A stretch of 64,000 bases of DNA, taken from assembly GCA_002729695.1 (NCBI GenBank), contig PBYQ01000032.1:62001-126000 (forward strand), read 5' to 3'. A program made the translations under genes and the position numbers. This document shows, piece by piece, positions 26,922 through 35,416 of this stretch. Source of the DNA: Citromicrobium sp. Its GTDB lineage: Bacteria > Pseudomonadota > Alphaproteobacteria > Sphingomonadales > Sphingomonadaceae. Position 1 is the first letter of the stretch, and every line of letters starts with the position of its first letter. The notes beneath the pieces are model-generated. The model did not search any database and was not told the DNA's origin. It saw nothing but the letters and a program-made list of their open reading frames with translations.

Positions 26922-27074
26922 CCCCTCTCCAACTGCGGCTAGCGAGCAAGCTCGCAAGCCTTCGTATCCTCTCCCACAAGGGGAGAGGAGGAGAGCGCCC
27001 TCTGCTCCTCTCCCCTTGTGGGAGAGGAAAGCGCAGCTTGCTCCGGCGGAGCTAGCGTAGCTTGGAGAGGGGGG
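26922..27074. repeat. Palindromic intergenic cassette, copy 1
   Basis: Two related units face each other. Each has an outer CCCCTCTCCAA/TTGGAGAGGGG arm, an AGC-rich middle (CTAGCG, GAGCTTGC) and an inner CCTCTCCC-loop-GGGAGAGG stem. It fills most of the 393-bp gene-free stretch between rsmB and the GNAT gene. No ORF with normal features is seen in it. Confidence 0.8.
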
Positions 27075-27092
27075 GAATTGCGGCAAGCGAGC

Positions 27093-27739
27093 TCACGCAG
27101 CAGCGCCCTTTCGTCTCAATGCGGTGGCGTAAGGCGCCACTACCTCCCATCCCAGCGATAGATAGAGCAGGCACCCCTCCTCCGTGGCGACCAGCAATTG
27201 GGGCAGGTCGTCCCGGTGCCGGTTTCGACCGATCAACCCCATCAGCGCCCTGCCCAGCCCGCGCCGTCGGAAGGTAGCCTCGACCACGATGCGATCATAG
27301 ACGAACGCCTCGGCACCCCGCCCCCAGAACCCGCGTGCGGCGAGCACGCCGTCCGTAGTCGCGATGTCGATCCTGCCCGAGTCACCGCCTTGCTCGGTAC
27401 GTGCCACGAATCCATCGGGAAGGTCGGGCACCGCGGGGGCGCACCGACAATCCATGAAGTACCCGGTGTCCTGCACATCCCAGCCGGCGGGGAGGAGACC
27501 GGCCAGATCGCGCGCGGTAACGCACGCCTTGATCGGTTCACGCGGACTGTCGATCTTACCCGCCAGCGCGCCGATCCGTGCATCGGCCATGGGAAACACC
27601 CACCGGCGCAGCTCGGCCTCGCCGTTCGTGTCGACCCGAAAGCCGCCGTGAGATGCGACCGGCAGCGGCAGTCCGCGAGCAAGCGAGCGCCCGGTCAGCC
27701 AGGCTTGGAGCAGCGCCGGTGCTACCCCGCCTTCCGGCA

Positions 27740-27740
<1 letters not shown>
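27093..27740 (-). CDS. GNAT-family N-acetyltransferase
   Basis: The 215-residue protein has a C-terminal GNAT fold: the strand AFVYDRIVVEATFRRRGLGRA (the R/QxxGxG/A acetyl-CoA loop is RRRGLG) lies at about residues 147-166 and is followed by a helix and the LYLSLGWEVV strand. The N-terminal 100 residues form an additional domain of unknown role. The substrate cannot be predicted. Its ATG overlaps the guaB stop by one base (TGATG), so it is translated with guaB. Confidence 0.8.
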
Positions 27741-29305
<1,565 letters not shown>

Positions 29306-29384
29306 TTAGCGAGCCTCACCGCGATCCGCCAGAGGGTGAAGGCCAGTTTCAAGAGCGGGGGGCCGCCGGTGCGGCACTCACCGT

Positions 29385-30074
29385 TCAATAGAAGGCGAAA
29401 ATTCCGATCGATGCGATCAGGTTCCAGCCGATGTGAGCGGCAATTGGGGCCGCGAGCCGCTTGCCCCGCCACCAGTAGAGCAGCGAAAGGAGGGTTCCGC
29501 CGTACACGCCCGTATCGAGGATACCTGCCCACCCCTGATAGCCGTGGCTGAGGGCGAACAGGATGGCGACGATCACCGTCGCGAGCACCCGGCCAGGCAC
29601 CCTGTCGCCGAACAGCAGCACCAGGCCGCCGAGTAACAGTCCTCTGAAAAGAATCTCTTCCGCACTCGACCCAAGCAGGGCGAGTACGACGAATCCCGCC
29701 AGCCCGCTCCATTCCTTGCCGATCTGCGCGGCGTTCGCCACGATGTCGGATCGCGCTGCTCCACCCGTTGCCGGGATGATGACCAGGAATTGCAACGCAC
29801 CGAACAGGATCGCGATGCCAAGGCCGATGGCGACGTCGGACCCGGCCTTTTCCAGCGTGAAACCCGCAGCCTTGGGAGACATGCCGGCAATCTTCATCGC
29901 CAACAGGACGATGGCTCCACCCGCGATCAGTTCGAACGCGCCGAGCAGGCCGTACCGCAAGCCGCCTTGCACCCCCACGCCGTTGACCAGCAGGGCGTCG
30001 GCGGCAATCACCGCAGCATACCATGCAACCAGGCCCGCAATGAGGCCGCCGAGCAATCGCGCTTTCGAAATCAT
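29385..30074 (-). CDS. CPBP-family intramembrane metalloprotease
   Basis: The 229-residue membrane protein has about seven hydrophobic segments and the Abi/CPBP (Rce1-like) motifs: AEEILFRG (the EExxxR motif) near residue 139, FALSHG near 175 and HIGWN near 217. These are the glutamates and histidines of the membrane glutamic or metal-dependent protease site. In bacteria such proteins act in peptide maturation, immunity or membrane maintenance; no partner peptide gene is seen. ATG 30074 or GTG 30080 could start it; neither has a clear ribosome site. Confidence 0.8.
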   Translation of the reverse strand: MISKARLLGGLIAGLVAWYAAVIAADALLVNGVGVQGGLRYGLLGAFELIAGGAIVLLAMKIAGMSPKAAGFTLEKAGSDVAIGLGIAILFGALQFLVIIPATGGAARSDIVANAAQIGKEWSGLAGFVVLALLGSSAEEILFRGLLLGGLVLLFGDRVPGRVLATVIVAILFALSHGYQGWAGILDTGVYGGTLLSLLYWWRGKRLAAPIAAHIGWNLIASIGIFAFY

Positions 30075-30177
30075 GCGCACAGGTTAGTGAAGTGCGCGGA
30101 CAGTAAGCAATCCGATCTGAAGTAACCGGTCGATCAGAATGAGTGGTTGAACCTGATCGAAGCCTTGCAGGATGTGA

Positions 30178-31206
30178 TCAGCCGCCCTCTTCCATCAGAC
30201 CATGCTTTTTGATGCAGTGTCGCAACTGGTCGTAACTGACGCCAAGCGCCTTGGCGGTCTGTCTTTGATTCCAGCGATGCTTGCCAAGCGCATGTTCGAC
30301 GATCGAGCGTTCGTGGCTGTCGACCGCCGCGCGCAGGTCGGCAATATCGTCGAAATCGGGGCGCTGGGTTGCGGCAGCGCCGCGTGCAATGTCCGTGGTG
30401 TTCTTGGCCGGCGCGGGCGATGCCTCGGGCTTCCATGGGCTGTCGAACGGGTCGAACACGATATGGCCCACGGGCGTTTCCGGATCGTCCCAGCGATATA
30501 CCGCGCGCTCGATCACGTTTCGAAGCTCGCGCACGTTGCCCGGCCAGGGGTATTCCTCCAGCTCGGTCGCGACATGCTCAGCATAGCCGGGCCAGGCTTC
30601 CCAGCCCAGCTCGGCCGCCATGCGCCTTCCGAAATAGTCGGCCAGCACCGCGATATCGCCTTCGCGCGCGCGCAGCGGAGGCAGGGTGATGACCTCGAAA
30701 CTCAGCCTGTCGAGCAGGTCGGCGCGGAATTCGCCGCGTTCCGCCTTGGTCGGCAGATCCTCGTTCGTCGCCGCAACGATGCGCACATCCACGCGCATCG
30801 GGCGCGACGATCCGATCCGCGTCACCTCGCCATACTCCACCGCGCGCAGCAGCCGCTCCTGCGCCGCCATCGAAAGCGTCGCGAGTTCGTCGAGGAACAG
30901 CGTGCCGCCATGCGCCTCTTCGAACCGGCCCTCGCGCGACCGGGTCGCGCCGGTGAAGGCACCCGCCTCGTGGCCGAACAGTTCCGCCTCGATCAGCGTT
31001 TCGGGCAGCGCGGCGCAGTTCATCGTGATCAGCGGCTCGCCCCAGCGCGGGCTCAGGCGATGGAGGCGTTCGGCGATCAGTTCCTTGCCCGTCCCGCGCT
31101 CCCCGATGACCAGCACCGGGCGCTGCAAGGCGGCCGCACGACTGGTCCGCTCGACCGCATCGAGGAAGGCGAGCGATTGCCCGACGAACTGATTGTCCCG
31201 CTCCAT
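30178..31206 (-). CDS. pspF: Sigma-54 activator of the phage-shock operon
   Basis: The 342-residue protein is an AAA+ sigma-54 activator with no N-terminal receiver domain, as in PspF. It has Walker A GERGTGKE (35-42), the sigma-54 contact loop GAFTGA (82-87), Walker B GTLFLDE (101-107) and a C-terminal Fis-type helix-turn-helix (about 310-335; [15 protein letters not shown]). In enterobacteria PspA binds PspF and holds it inactive until membrane stress. It is divergent from the psp operon, with the sigma-54 promoter at 31308-31323 in between, so it should drive that promoter. ATG 31206 begins the family-typical region. Confidence 0.92.
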   Translation of the reverse strand: MERDNQFVGQSLAFLDAVERTSRAAALQRPVLVIGERGTGKELIAERLHRLSPRWGEPLITMNCAALPETLIEAELFGHEAGAFTGATRSREGRFEEAHGGTLFLDELATLSMAAQERLLRAVEYGEVTRIGSSRPMRVDVRIVAATNEDLPTKAERGEFRADLLDRLSFEVITLPPLRAREGDIAVLADYFGRRMAAELGWEAWPGYAEHVATELEEYPWPGNVRELRNVIERAVYRWDDPETPVGHIVFDPFDSPWKPEASPAPAKNTTDIARGAAATQRPDFDDIADLRAAVDSHERSIVEHALGKHRWNQRQTAKALGVSYDQLRHCIKKHGLMEEGG

Positions 31207-31307
31207 GCCCCGCAATATAGCGCTGAGGCCCAAGGCTTGGCAATTATCACCAACATGTCGTTCGTCGAAATTTCTGAGAGTGGCAGATCTCCGCCATTTC
31301 CCTGATT

Positions 31308-31323
31308 TGGCACGCGGGTTGCA
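31308..31323 (+). promoter_or_regulatory. Sigma-54 (RpoN) promoter of the psp operon
   Basis: TGGCACG-CGGG-TTGCA matches the -24/-12 consensus exactly, with GG at 31309-31310 and GC at 31321-31322 at the required ten-base spacing. Transcription should start around base 31334, about 25 bp before the first ORF at 31359. The divergent pspF gene supplies the activator. This is the best-supported promoter in the window. Confidence 0.9.
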
Positions 31324-31358
31324 ATGTTAGGAGCAACACCAAGTGAGGGAACGCGATC

Positions 31359-31511
31359 ATGCAAGAACAAGCCCAGTCAAAGCACCATTTCGGCAAGGCC
31401 CTGCTGATCACGATCCTGGCAACGGCGGCGTTGGTCGCGATGAATCCGCTGTCCGCAGATGAGATTCAAACGAGCAGCCCGCTCGTGCTACAGACGATGG
31501 AAGTGGCATGA
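31359..31511 (+). CDS. 50-residue membrane or exported peptide, first gene of psp operon
   Basis: This short frame lies between the sigma-54 promoter and pspA. It encodes 50 residues: a polar start (MQEQAQSKHHFGK), one hydrophobic helix (ALLITILATAALVAMNPL, about 14-31) and a polar tail ending QTMEVA. The helix could be a signal peptide with cleavage after LSA or a membrane anchor. GAGGGA lies eight bases before the ATG, and the stop overlaps the pspA frame in an ATGA. I know no named family; the position, ribosome site and overlap argue that it is translated. Confidence 0.65.
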   Translation: MQEQAQSKHHFGKALLITILATAALVAMNPLSADEIQTSSPLVLQTMEVA

Positions 31512-32359
31512 CCGACTATACCGACCCGCCCGGCCGCATCGGCCGCACCTCGCGCCTCGACAACGAGGTCGAACGGTTGCGCCGCAGCCCCACCCCCACG
31601 CAGAGCCCCTTCGCAACCGAAGGCAGCGCGGCGGGCGGCACCCCATTCTACACCGGAGGCTTCATGGGCATCTTCAGCCGCACCCGCGACATCATCGCGG
31701 CCAATTTCAACGAAATGCTGGATAAGGCAGACGACCCTTCGAAGATGATCCGCATGATCATCCTCGAAATGGAGGAAACGCTCGTCGAAGTCCGCGCGAG
31801 TGCCGCGCGCACGATCGCCGACCAGAAGGAAATGCACCGCCACACGGTGAAGCTCGACAAGCTTCAGGCCGACTGGTCGGAGAAGGCGCAGCTCGCGCTT
31901 TCGAAGGACCGCGAAGACCTGGCCCGCGCCGCGCTGGTCGAACGCAAGAAGGCCGCCGACATGAGCGAGCAGCTCAAGGCGGAAATCGGCGTGCTCGACG
32001 ATTCTCTGCGGGCGTACGAGGAAGACATCCACAAGCTGCAAAGCCGCCTGCGTGAAGCGCGCAGCCGCCAGTCGCAGATCGCCGCCCGGCTCGAAAGCGC
32101 GGAGAACCGCGTGAAGCTGCGCAGCCTGATGACGACCGAGCGCGTCGACGAAGCACTCACCCGCTTCGACTCGCTCGAACGCCGGGTCGACTACGCGGAA
32201 GGCCGTGCCGAGCAGCTCAAGATGGAAAGCGAGAGCGGCAAGCTGTCGCTGTCGGACGAAATCGCCGCCCTCGCAGGATCGGACAAGGTCGACGAGGAAC
32301 TGGAAGAAATGAAACGCGCGCTCGGCAAAGGGGCCGACGACGCGAAGAAGGGGGACTGA
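31508..32359 (+). CDS. pspA: Phage-shock protein A (PspA/IM30 family) with N-terminal extension
   Basis: The core (from MGIFSRTRDIIAAN, residue 53) is the long coiled-coil PspA/IM30 protein: an N-terminal membrane-binding amphipathic helix then helices to about residue 270. PspA covers damaged inner membrane and, in known systems, inhibits PspF. Counted from 31508 the protein has 283 residues, with 52 extra at the N-terminus (Pro/Gly/Thr-rich, basic RLDNEVERLRR). The internal ATG 31664 would give the usual 231 residues, with GGAGG four bases upstream. I record the long form because the ATGA overlap couples it to the preceding ORF, but the short form is possible. Confidence 0.9.
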   Translation: MTDYTDPPGRIGRTSRLDNEVERLRRSPTPTQSPFATEGSAAGGTPFYTGGFMGIFSRTRDIIAANFNEMLDKADDPSKMIRMIILEMEETLVEVRASAARTIADQKEMHRHTVKLDKLQADWSEKAQLALSKDREDLARAALVERKKAADMSEQLKAEIGVLDDSLRAYEEDIHKLQSRLREARSRQSQIAARLESAENRVKLRSLMTTERVDEALTRFDSLERRVDYAEGRAEQLKMESESGKLSLSDEIAALAGSDKVDEELEEMKRALGKGADDAKKGD

Positions 32360-32362
32360 TCC

Positions 32363-32674
32363 ATGGAAGAATTTTTGGTCGCCACCGTCGTGCTGGGCGT
32401 TCTGATCGGCCTTCCGTGGCTGATCCTCCACTACGTCACCAAGTGGAAAACCTCAGGCGGCGGCATCACCAGCGATGACGAGGCGCTGCTGGAAGAGCTC
32501 TACGCGCTCACCAAACGTCTCGACGACCGGATGGACACTGTCGAGCGACTGGTCGCCCACGACCATGCGGACTTCAGGCCCGCCCGCCTGATCGCCGACA
32601 ACCAGGCCGACAACGACGAACTCGCCGAGCTGGAAGCCCTGCTCGCCAAGAAGAGGAAGGAAACCCGCGCATGA
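32363..32674 (+). CDS. pspB: Phage-shock protein B
   Basis: The 103-residue protein has one N-terminal membrane helix (about residues 4-25; LPWLILHYVTKWK) and a charged coiled coil (ALTKRLDDRMDTVERLVA, about 49-66) like PspB of enterobacteria, which has the helix followed by RxxxLExIL. PspB with PspC senses membrane stress and relieves PspA inhibition of PspF. It begins three bases after the pspA stop and its end overlaps pspC by ATGA. The tail (about 70-103) is longer than in PspB of E. coli and ends in a Lys/Arg-rich stretch. Confidence 0.88.
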   Translation: MEEFLVATVVLGVLIGLPWLILHYVTKWKTSGGGITSDDEALLEELYALTKRLDDRMDTVERLVAHDHADFRPARLIADNQADNDELAELEALLAKKRKETRA

Positions 32675-33051
32675 ACACCCCCCGCACCACGCTCTACAAG
32701 GACGAGCAGAACGGCAAGCTGATGGGCGTCTGCGCAGGCCTGGCCGACTACACGGGAATCGAAGTTCTCTGGTGGCGGCTCGGCGCGCTCTTCTCGATCT
32801 GGCTGACCGGCGGCCTGATCCTGCCTGCCTACTTCATCATGGGCATGCTGCTGAACAAGAAGCCTTCGCACCTCTACACGTCCGACGTGAAGGAACAGAA
32901 ATACTGGCAGAGCGTCCGCGCCAATCCGAACCGCACCGCTCGCGAAATCCGCGGCAAGCTGCGCGAGATCGACCGCCGCCTGGCCAATGTGGAGGAGCAC
33001 TATGTCAGCTCCAACCCGCGCCTCGACGCCGAAATCGAACGCCTGCGCTGA
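32671..33051 (+). CDS. pspC: Phage-shock protein C
   Basis: The 126-residue protein has the PspC domain (about residues 8-65; KLMGVCAGLADYTGIEVLWW, LPAYFIMGMLL), which contains the membrane segment, and a cytoplasmic or periplasmic helical tail (about 92-126). The end of the tail (RLANVEEHYVSS followed by LDAEIERLR) is the part that recurs in the five small genes downstream. PspC works with PspB to sense stress. It overlaps pspB by ATGA, and 30 bp with GGGGAG separate it from the next gene. Confidence 0.9.
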   Translation: MNTPRTTLYKDEQNGKLMGVCAGLADYTGIEVLWWRLGALFSIWLTGGLILPAYFIMGMLLNKKPSHLYTSDVKEQKYWQSVRANPNRTAREIRGKLREIDRRLANVEEHYVSSNPRLDAEIERLR

Positions 33052-33081
33052 CACCTGAACCCAATAAGGGGAGACTTTAGA

Positions 33082-33393
33082 ATGGAAGGCATACTCGCCC
33101 TGCTCATCCCGATCTTCGCGCTGATGATCCCGATGGTGGCCATCTGGACCAAGCACCAGCAGAAGCTGGCGGAGATGGGTCTCGAGACGACCGCCACCGC
33201 AAGCGCCGAGAAGGCCGCGCAATACGCAACGCAGATCCAGCGGCTCGAAGACCGGGTCCAGGTGCTCGAACGCATCGTGACCGACAAGGGCTACGACGTC
33301 GCCACCCAGATCGAAGCGCTGCGCGATACACGTAGCGTGGAAGATAACCTGACTGGAACGCCGCTCTCGTTCGAAAGCCGGGAGCGCGCCTGA
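33082..33393 (+). CDS. PspC-tail-like small membrane protein 1
   Basis: The 103-residue protein has a membrane helix (about residues 3-23; ALLIPIFALMIPMVAIW), a lysine-rich junction, and a coiled coil RLEDRVQVLERIVTDKGYDV (54-73) ending in QIEALRD. The coiled coil matches the PspC tail and the next two genes. It has no named domain that I recognise. GGGGAG lies eight bases before the ATG, and its stop overlaps the next gene by TGATG, so it is part of the psp transcript. I infer an adaptor that places this tail on the membrane. It may be a PspB/PspC relative produced by duplication. Confidence 0.75.
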   Translation: MEGILALLIPIFALMIPMVAIWTKHQQKLAEMGLETTATASAEKAAQYATQIQRLEDRVQVLERIVTDKGYDVATQIEALRDTRSVEDNLTGTPLSFESRERA

Positions 33394-33734
33394 TGAACGA
33401 GCTTCTCAGCGGCCCCGGCATGATCGTCGTAATCATCGCGCTGTGCACCGCCGGGTGGCTCATCAACAACTGGATCCGCGCCACGCACGGCTACGATCTG
33501 GAAGACGAATGGGGCGGCAAGACGAGCCGCGCCGACAAGTCGGCGGAAATCGAAGCTTTGCGTAGTGAGAACGCGCAACTCGTCCAGCGGCTCGACAATC
33601 ATGCGGACCGGCTGAAGGTGCTCGAGAAGATCGTCACCGAACGTGGCTATTCGCTCTCCGACGAGATCGAGGCGCTGCGCAAGGACGAGAGCAGCGGCGT
33701 TCCGCTGGACATCGGCAAGCGGGAGAGGGTCTGA
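33393..33734 (+). CDS. PspC-tail-like small membrane protein 2
   Basis: The 113-residue protein has a membrane helix (about 9-28; MIVVIIALCTAGWLINNW), a THGYDLEDEWGG segment (31-42), a coiled coil (about 50-98; RLKVLEKIVTERGYSL) and a tail ending RERV. The HGY-LE-W motif occurs again in the next gene (KHGYPLETMWG), which shows a recent duplication. Translation is coupled by TGATG at both ends. Its function is unknown; it is probably a membrane-anchored oligomer of the psp system. Confidence 0.75.
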   Translation: MNELLSGPGMIVVIIALCTAGWLINNWIRATHGYDLEDEWGGKTSRADKSAEIEALRSENAQLVQRLDNHADRLKVLEKIVTERGYSLSDEIEALRKDESSGVPLDIGKRERV

Positions 33735-34060
33735 TGGATGGTGCAATGATCCCCATCATCGCCGTGCTCGGCGGGATGATGATCGGTGGCGCCGGCCTGT
33801 TCGGCTGGATCCACACCACCCGGCTGAAGATCAAGCACGGCTACCCGCTGGAAACCATGTGGGGCGTGCCCATCCACCCGAGCAACAGCGAGGAATCGAA
33901 AGAACGCCTCAAGCTGCTGACGCAGGAAAATGCCCAGCTGCGCGCCGAACTCGGGTCGATCAAGGATCGGCTGGGCAACGTCGAGCGGATCGTGACCGAC
34001 AGCGGATACTCGCTGACCCACGAAATCGAATCTCTTCGCGATAGAAAGGATGCCCACTGA
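33734..34060 (+). CDS. PspC-tail-like small membrane protein 3
   Basis: The 108-residue protein has a membrane helix (about 5-25; GGMMIGGAGLFGW), the KHGYPLETMWG segment (34-44) and a coiled coil (about 55-103; RLGNVERIVTDSGYSLTHEI). Over 24 positions this coiled coil and the PspC tail share 13 residues without a gap. Both ends are joined to neighbours by TGATG. No catalytic residues are apparent. I read it as a duplicate of the preceding gene. Confidence 0.75.
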   Translation: MDGAMIPIIAVLGGMMIGGAGLFGWIHTTRLKIKHGYPLETMWGVPIHPSNSEESKERLKLLTQENAQLRAELGSIKDRLGNVERIVTDSGYSLTHEIESLRDRKDAH

Positions 34061-34356
34061 TGAGCTGGCCTTCTGCCATCGTCCTGATCGTGCTGATCGC
34101 CGCTGCTGCCAAGGTGCTGCGCGCGCGATACCACAGCGAGGCTTTCCTCGACCGTCATGGAAGCGAGCAGCGGGCCGCGATTGAACGACCCGAACGCGAC
34201 TATCGGCGCGACGACGAAGCCGAAGCCGAAATTTCCGCGCTCAAGGAGCGGATCGCGGTGCTCGAACGGATCGCTTACGACAAGAACAGCGTCGATGCGC
34301 GCGAACGCGCCCGCATCTCCGCCGAAATAGACGCCCTGCGCGAAGAGCAGGACTGA
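34060..34356 (+). CDS. PspC-tail-like small membrane protein 4
   Basis: The 98-residue protein has a membrane helix (about 5-20; AIVLIVLIAAAAKVL), a charged linker and a more divergent coiled coil (ERIAVLERIAYDK, then ISAEIDALRE at about 86-95). The insertion between the two parts of the motif makes it the least similar of the coiled-coil group. Its start overlaps the previous stop by TGATG. After its stop 45 bases separate it from the next gene. Its role is unknown. Confidence 0.7.
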   Translation: MSWPSAIVLIVLIAAAAKVLRARYHSEAFLDRHGSEQRAAIERPERDYRRDDEAEAEISALKERIAVLERIAYDKNSVDARERARISAEIDALREEQD

Positions 34357-34401
34357 CGACCGCCGCAACCGGCACCGATCGCACGAAGGAGGATTGACGT
34401 C

Positions 34402-34635
34402 ATGGAGCCGACACTCGTTATCGCCGCCACATCGCTTCTCGGTCTCGGCCTCGTCGCTGCGGCACTGCTGCGCGCCTGGGAAGGCTGGCTGGCGCTGAAG
34501 CGCCGCGAGCTGGACGCCGTCGCCAACGGACGCCGCGACCCGGACGACACGCGCGGTGTGGCGCCGATCACGCTCGCCGATATGCGCGAACGCATCCGCA
34601 AGCTGGAAGCGATCGCCAACGGGGTCGATCTGTGA
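34402..34635 (+). CDS. PspC-tail-like small membrane protein 5
   Basis: The 77-residue protein has a membrane helix (about 4-25; LVIAATSLLGLGLVAAALL), an amphipathic segment (AWEGWLALKRREL) and a short coiled coil at the end (MRERIRKLEAIANGV, 61-75). The latter resembles the first part of the repeated motif, with the EIExLR end missing. AAGGAGG is well placed before the ATG, the strongest ribosome site in the operon. The stop overlaps the GTG of the next ORF by GTGA. Confidence 0.7.
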   Translation: MEPTLVIAATSLLGLGLVAAALLRAWEGWLALKRRELDAVANGRRDPDDTRGVAPITLADMRERIRKLEAIANGVDL

Positions 34636-34808
34636 GCGGCGCGAAAAGCCAGGCCGCGCAGGCCGGCATCGGCCTCGGCAGCGCGATCGCGGTGGCGATC
34701 TCCTGGTCGCTGCACCAATCGATCGTCTGGACGATCGTCCACGGCTTCCTCTCGTGGTTTTACGTCATCTACTACGCCCTCACCCGTCCCGGCGGGATTT
34801 CGGGGTAA
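34632..34808 (+). CDS. 58-residue membrane protein, last gene of psp operon
   Basis: The frame starts at a GTG that overlaps the previous stop (GTGA) and encodes 58 residues with two hydrophobic helices (about 12-26, AGIGLGSAIAVAISW, and 31-50, IVWTIVHGFLSWFYVIYY). The dense aromatic residues (W, F, Y) in the second helix suggest a membrane-interface role. I know no named family. The overlap and its normal codon use support a gene. It ends next to a palindrome cassette, which marks the end of the operon. Confidence 0.65.
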   Translation: MSGAKSQAAQAGIGLGSAIAVAISWSLHQSIVWTIVHGFLSWFYVIYYALTRPGGISG

Positions 34809-34811
34809 ACT

Positions 34812-34977
34812 CCCTCTCCCCGGGCGGGGAGAGGATAGCGGAGCTTGCTCTGTGAAGAGCTAGCGCAGCTTGGAGAGGGGCGTTCGAGGTACGCTCTCCA
34901 GCATACCCCTCTCCAACTCCGCCCAAGATGCCTCTCGGCATCAGGGCTGCGTATCCTCTCCCCTTGAGGGGAGAGGG
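34812..34977. repeat. Palindromic intergenic cassette, copy 2
   Basis: It has the same layout as copy 1: CCCTCTCCCC-GGGGAGAGG stem, the AGC-rich middle with CTAGCG and GAGCTTGC, an inner TTGGAGAGGGG arm, then a second unit in opposite orientation. It lies between the psp operon and sufE, fills the 190-bp gap, and may fold in the RNA downstream of the operon. It may also supply the purine-rich leader of sufE. Confidence 0.8.
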
Positions 34978-34998
34978 ATTATCACTAAATGCGGACCC

Positions 34999-35406
34999 AT
35001 GCGCAGTCTCGACGATATCCGCGAAGAATACGAATTCCTGGAAGGCGACGAACGCTATCGCCTGCTGATCGAGCTGGGACGCGAGCTGGAGGAAATGCCC
35101 GACGCGCTGAAGACCGACGCCACGCTGGTGCGCGGCTGCTCGGCAGCGGTGTGGGTCTATCCGACCGGCGAGGCGGACAAGCTGCACTTCCTGGCCGACA
35201 GCAACGCCGCGATCACCAAGGGCATCGTCGCGCTGGTGATCGCCGCCGTGCAGGACAGGCCCGCAGCAGAAGTCGCGCAGATGGACGTGGTCGGCGCGCT
35301 CGAACCGTTCGATCTCAGGAACCAGCTGTCGAGCAACCGGACGCAGGGCGTGCCCAACATGATCGCGCTGGTGAAGGAACACGCCGCGCGGATTTCGGCG
35401 GGCTAA
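34999..35406 (+). CDS. sufE: Fe-S cluster assembly sulfur-transfer protein
   Basis: The 135-residue protein is of SufE type: DIREEYEFLEGDERYRLLIE at the N-terminus and the sulfur-accepting cysteine in LVRGCSAAVWV (Cys47). SufE takes persulfide from SufS and passes it to SufBCD in the cytoplasm. The frame is open through the upstream cassette; ATG 34999 gives the usual length. No sufS or sufBCD is in the window, so it is an isolated family member. Confidence 0.9.
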   Translation: MRSLDDIREEYEFLEGDERYRLLIELGRELEEMPDALKTDATLVRGCSAAVWVYPTGEADKLHFLADSNAAITKGIVALVIAAVQDRPAAEVAQMDVVGALEPFDLRNQLSSNRTQGVPNMIALVKEHAARISAG

Positions 35407-35416
35407 TCCCCAGGCA

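Noticed and set aside
26760-27092. Gene in the longest gap between rsmB and the GNAT gene
   Set aside because: It holds the palindromic cassette and short frames with no start site or normal codon use.
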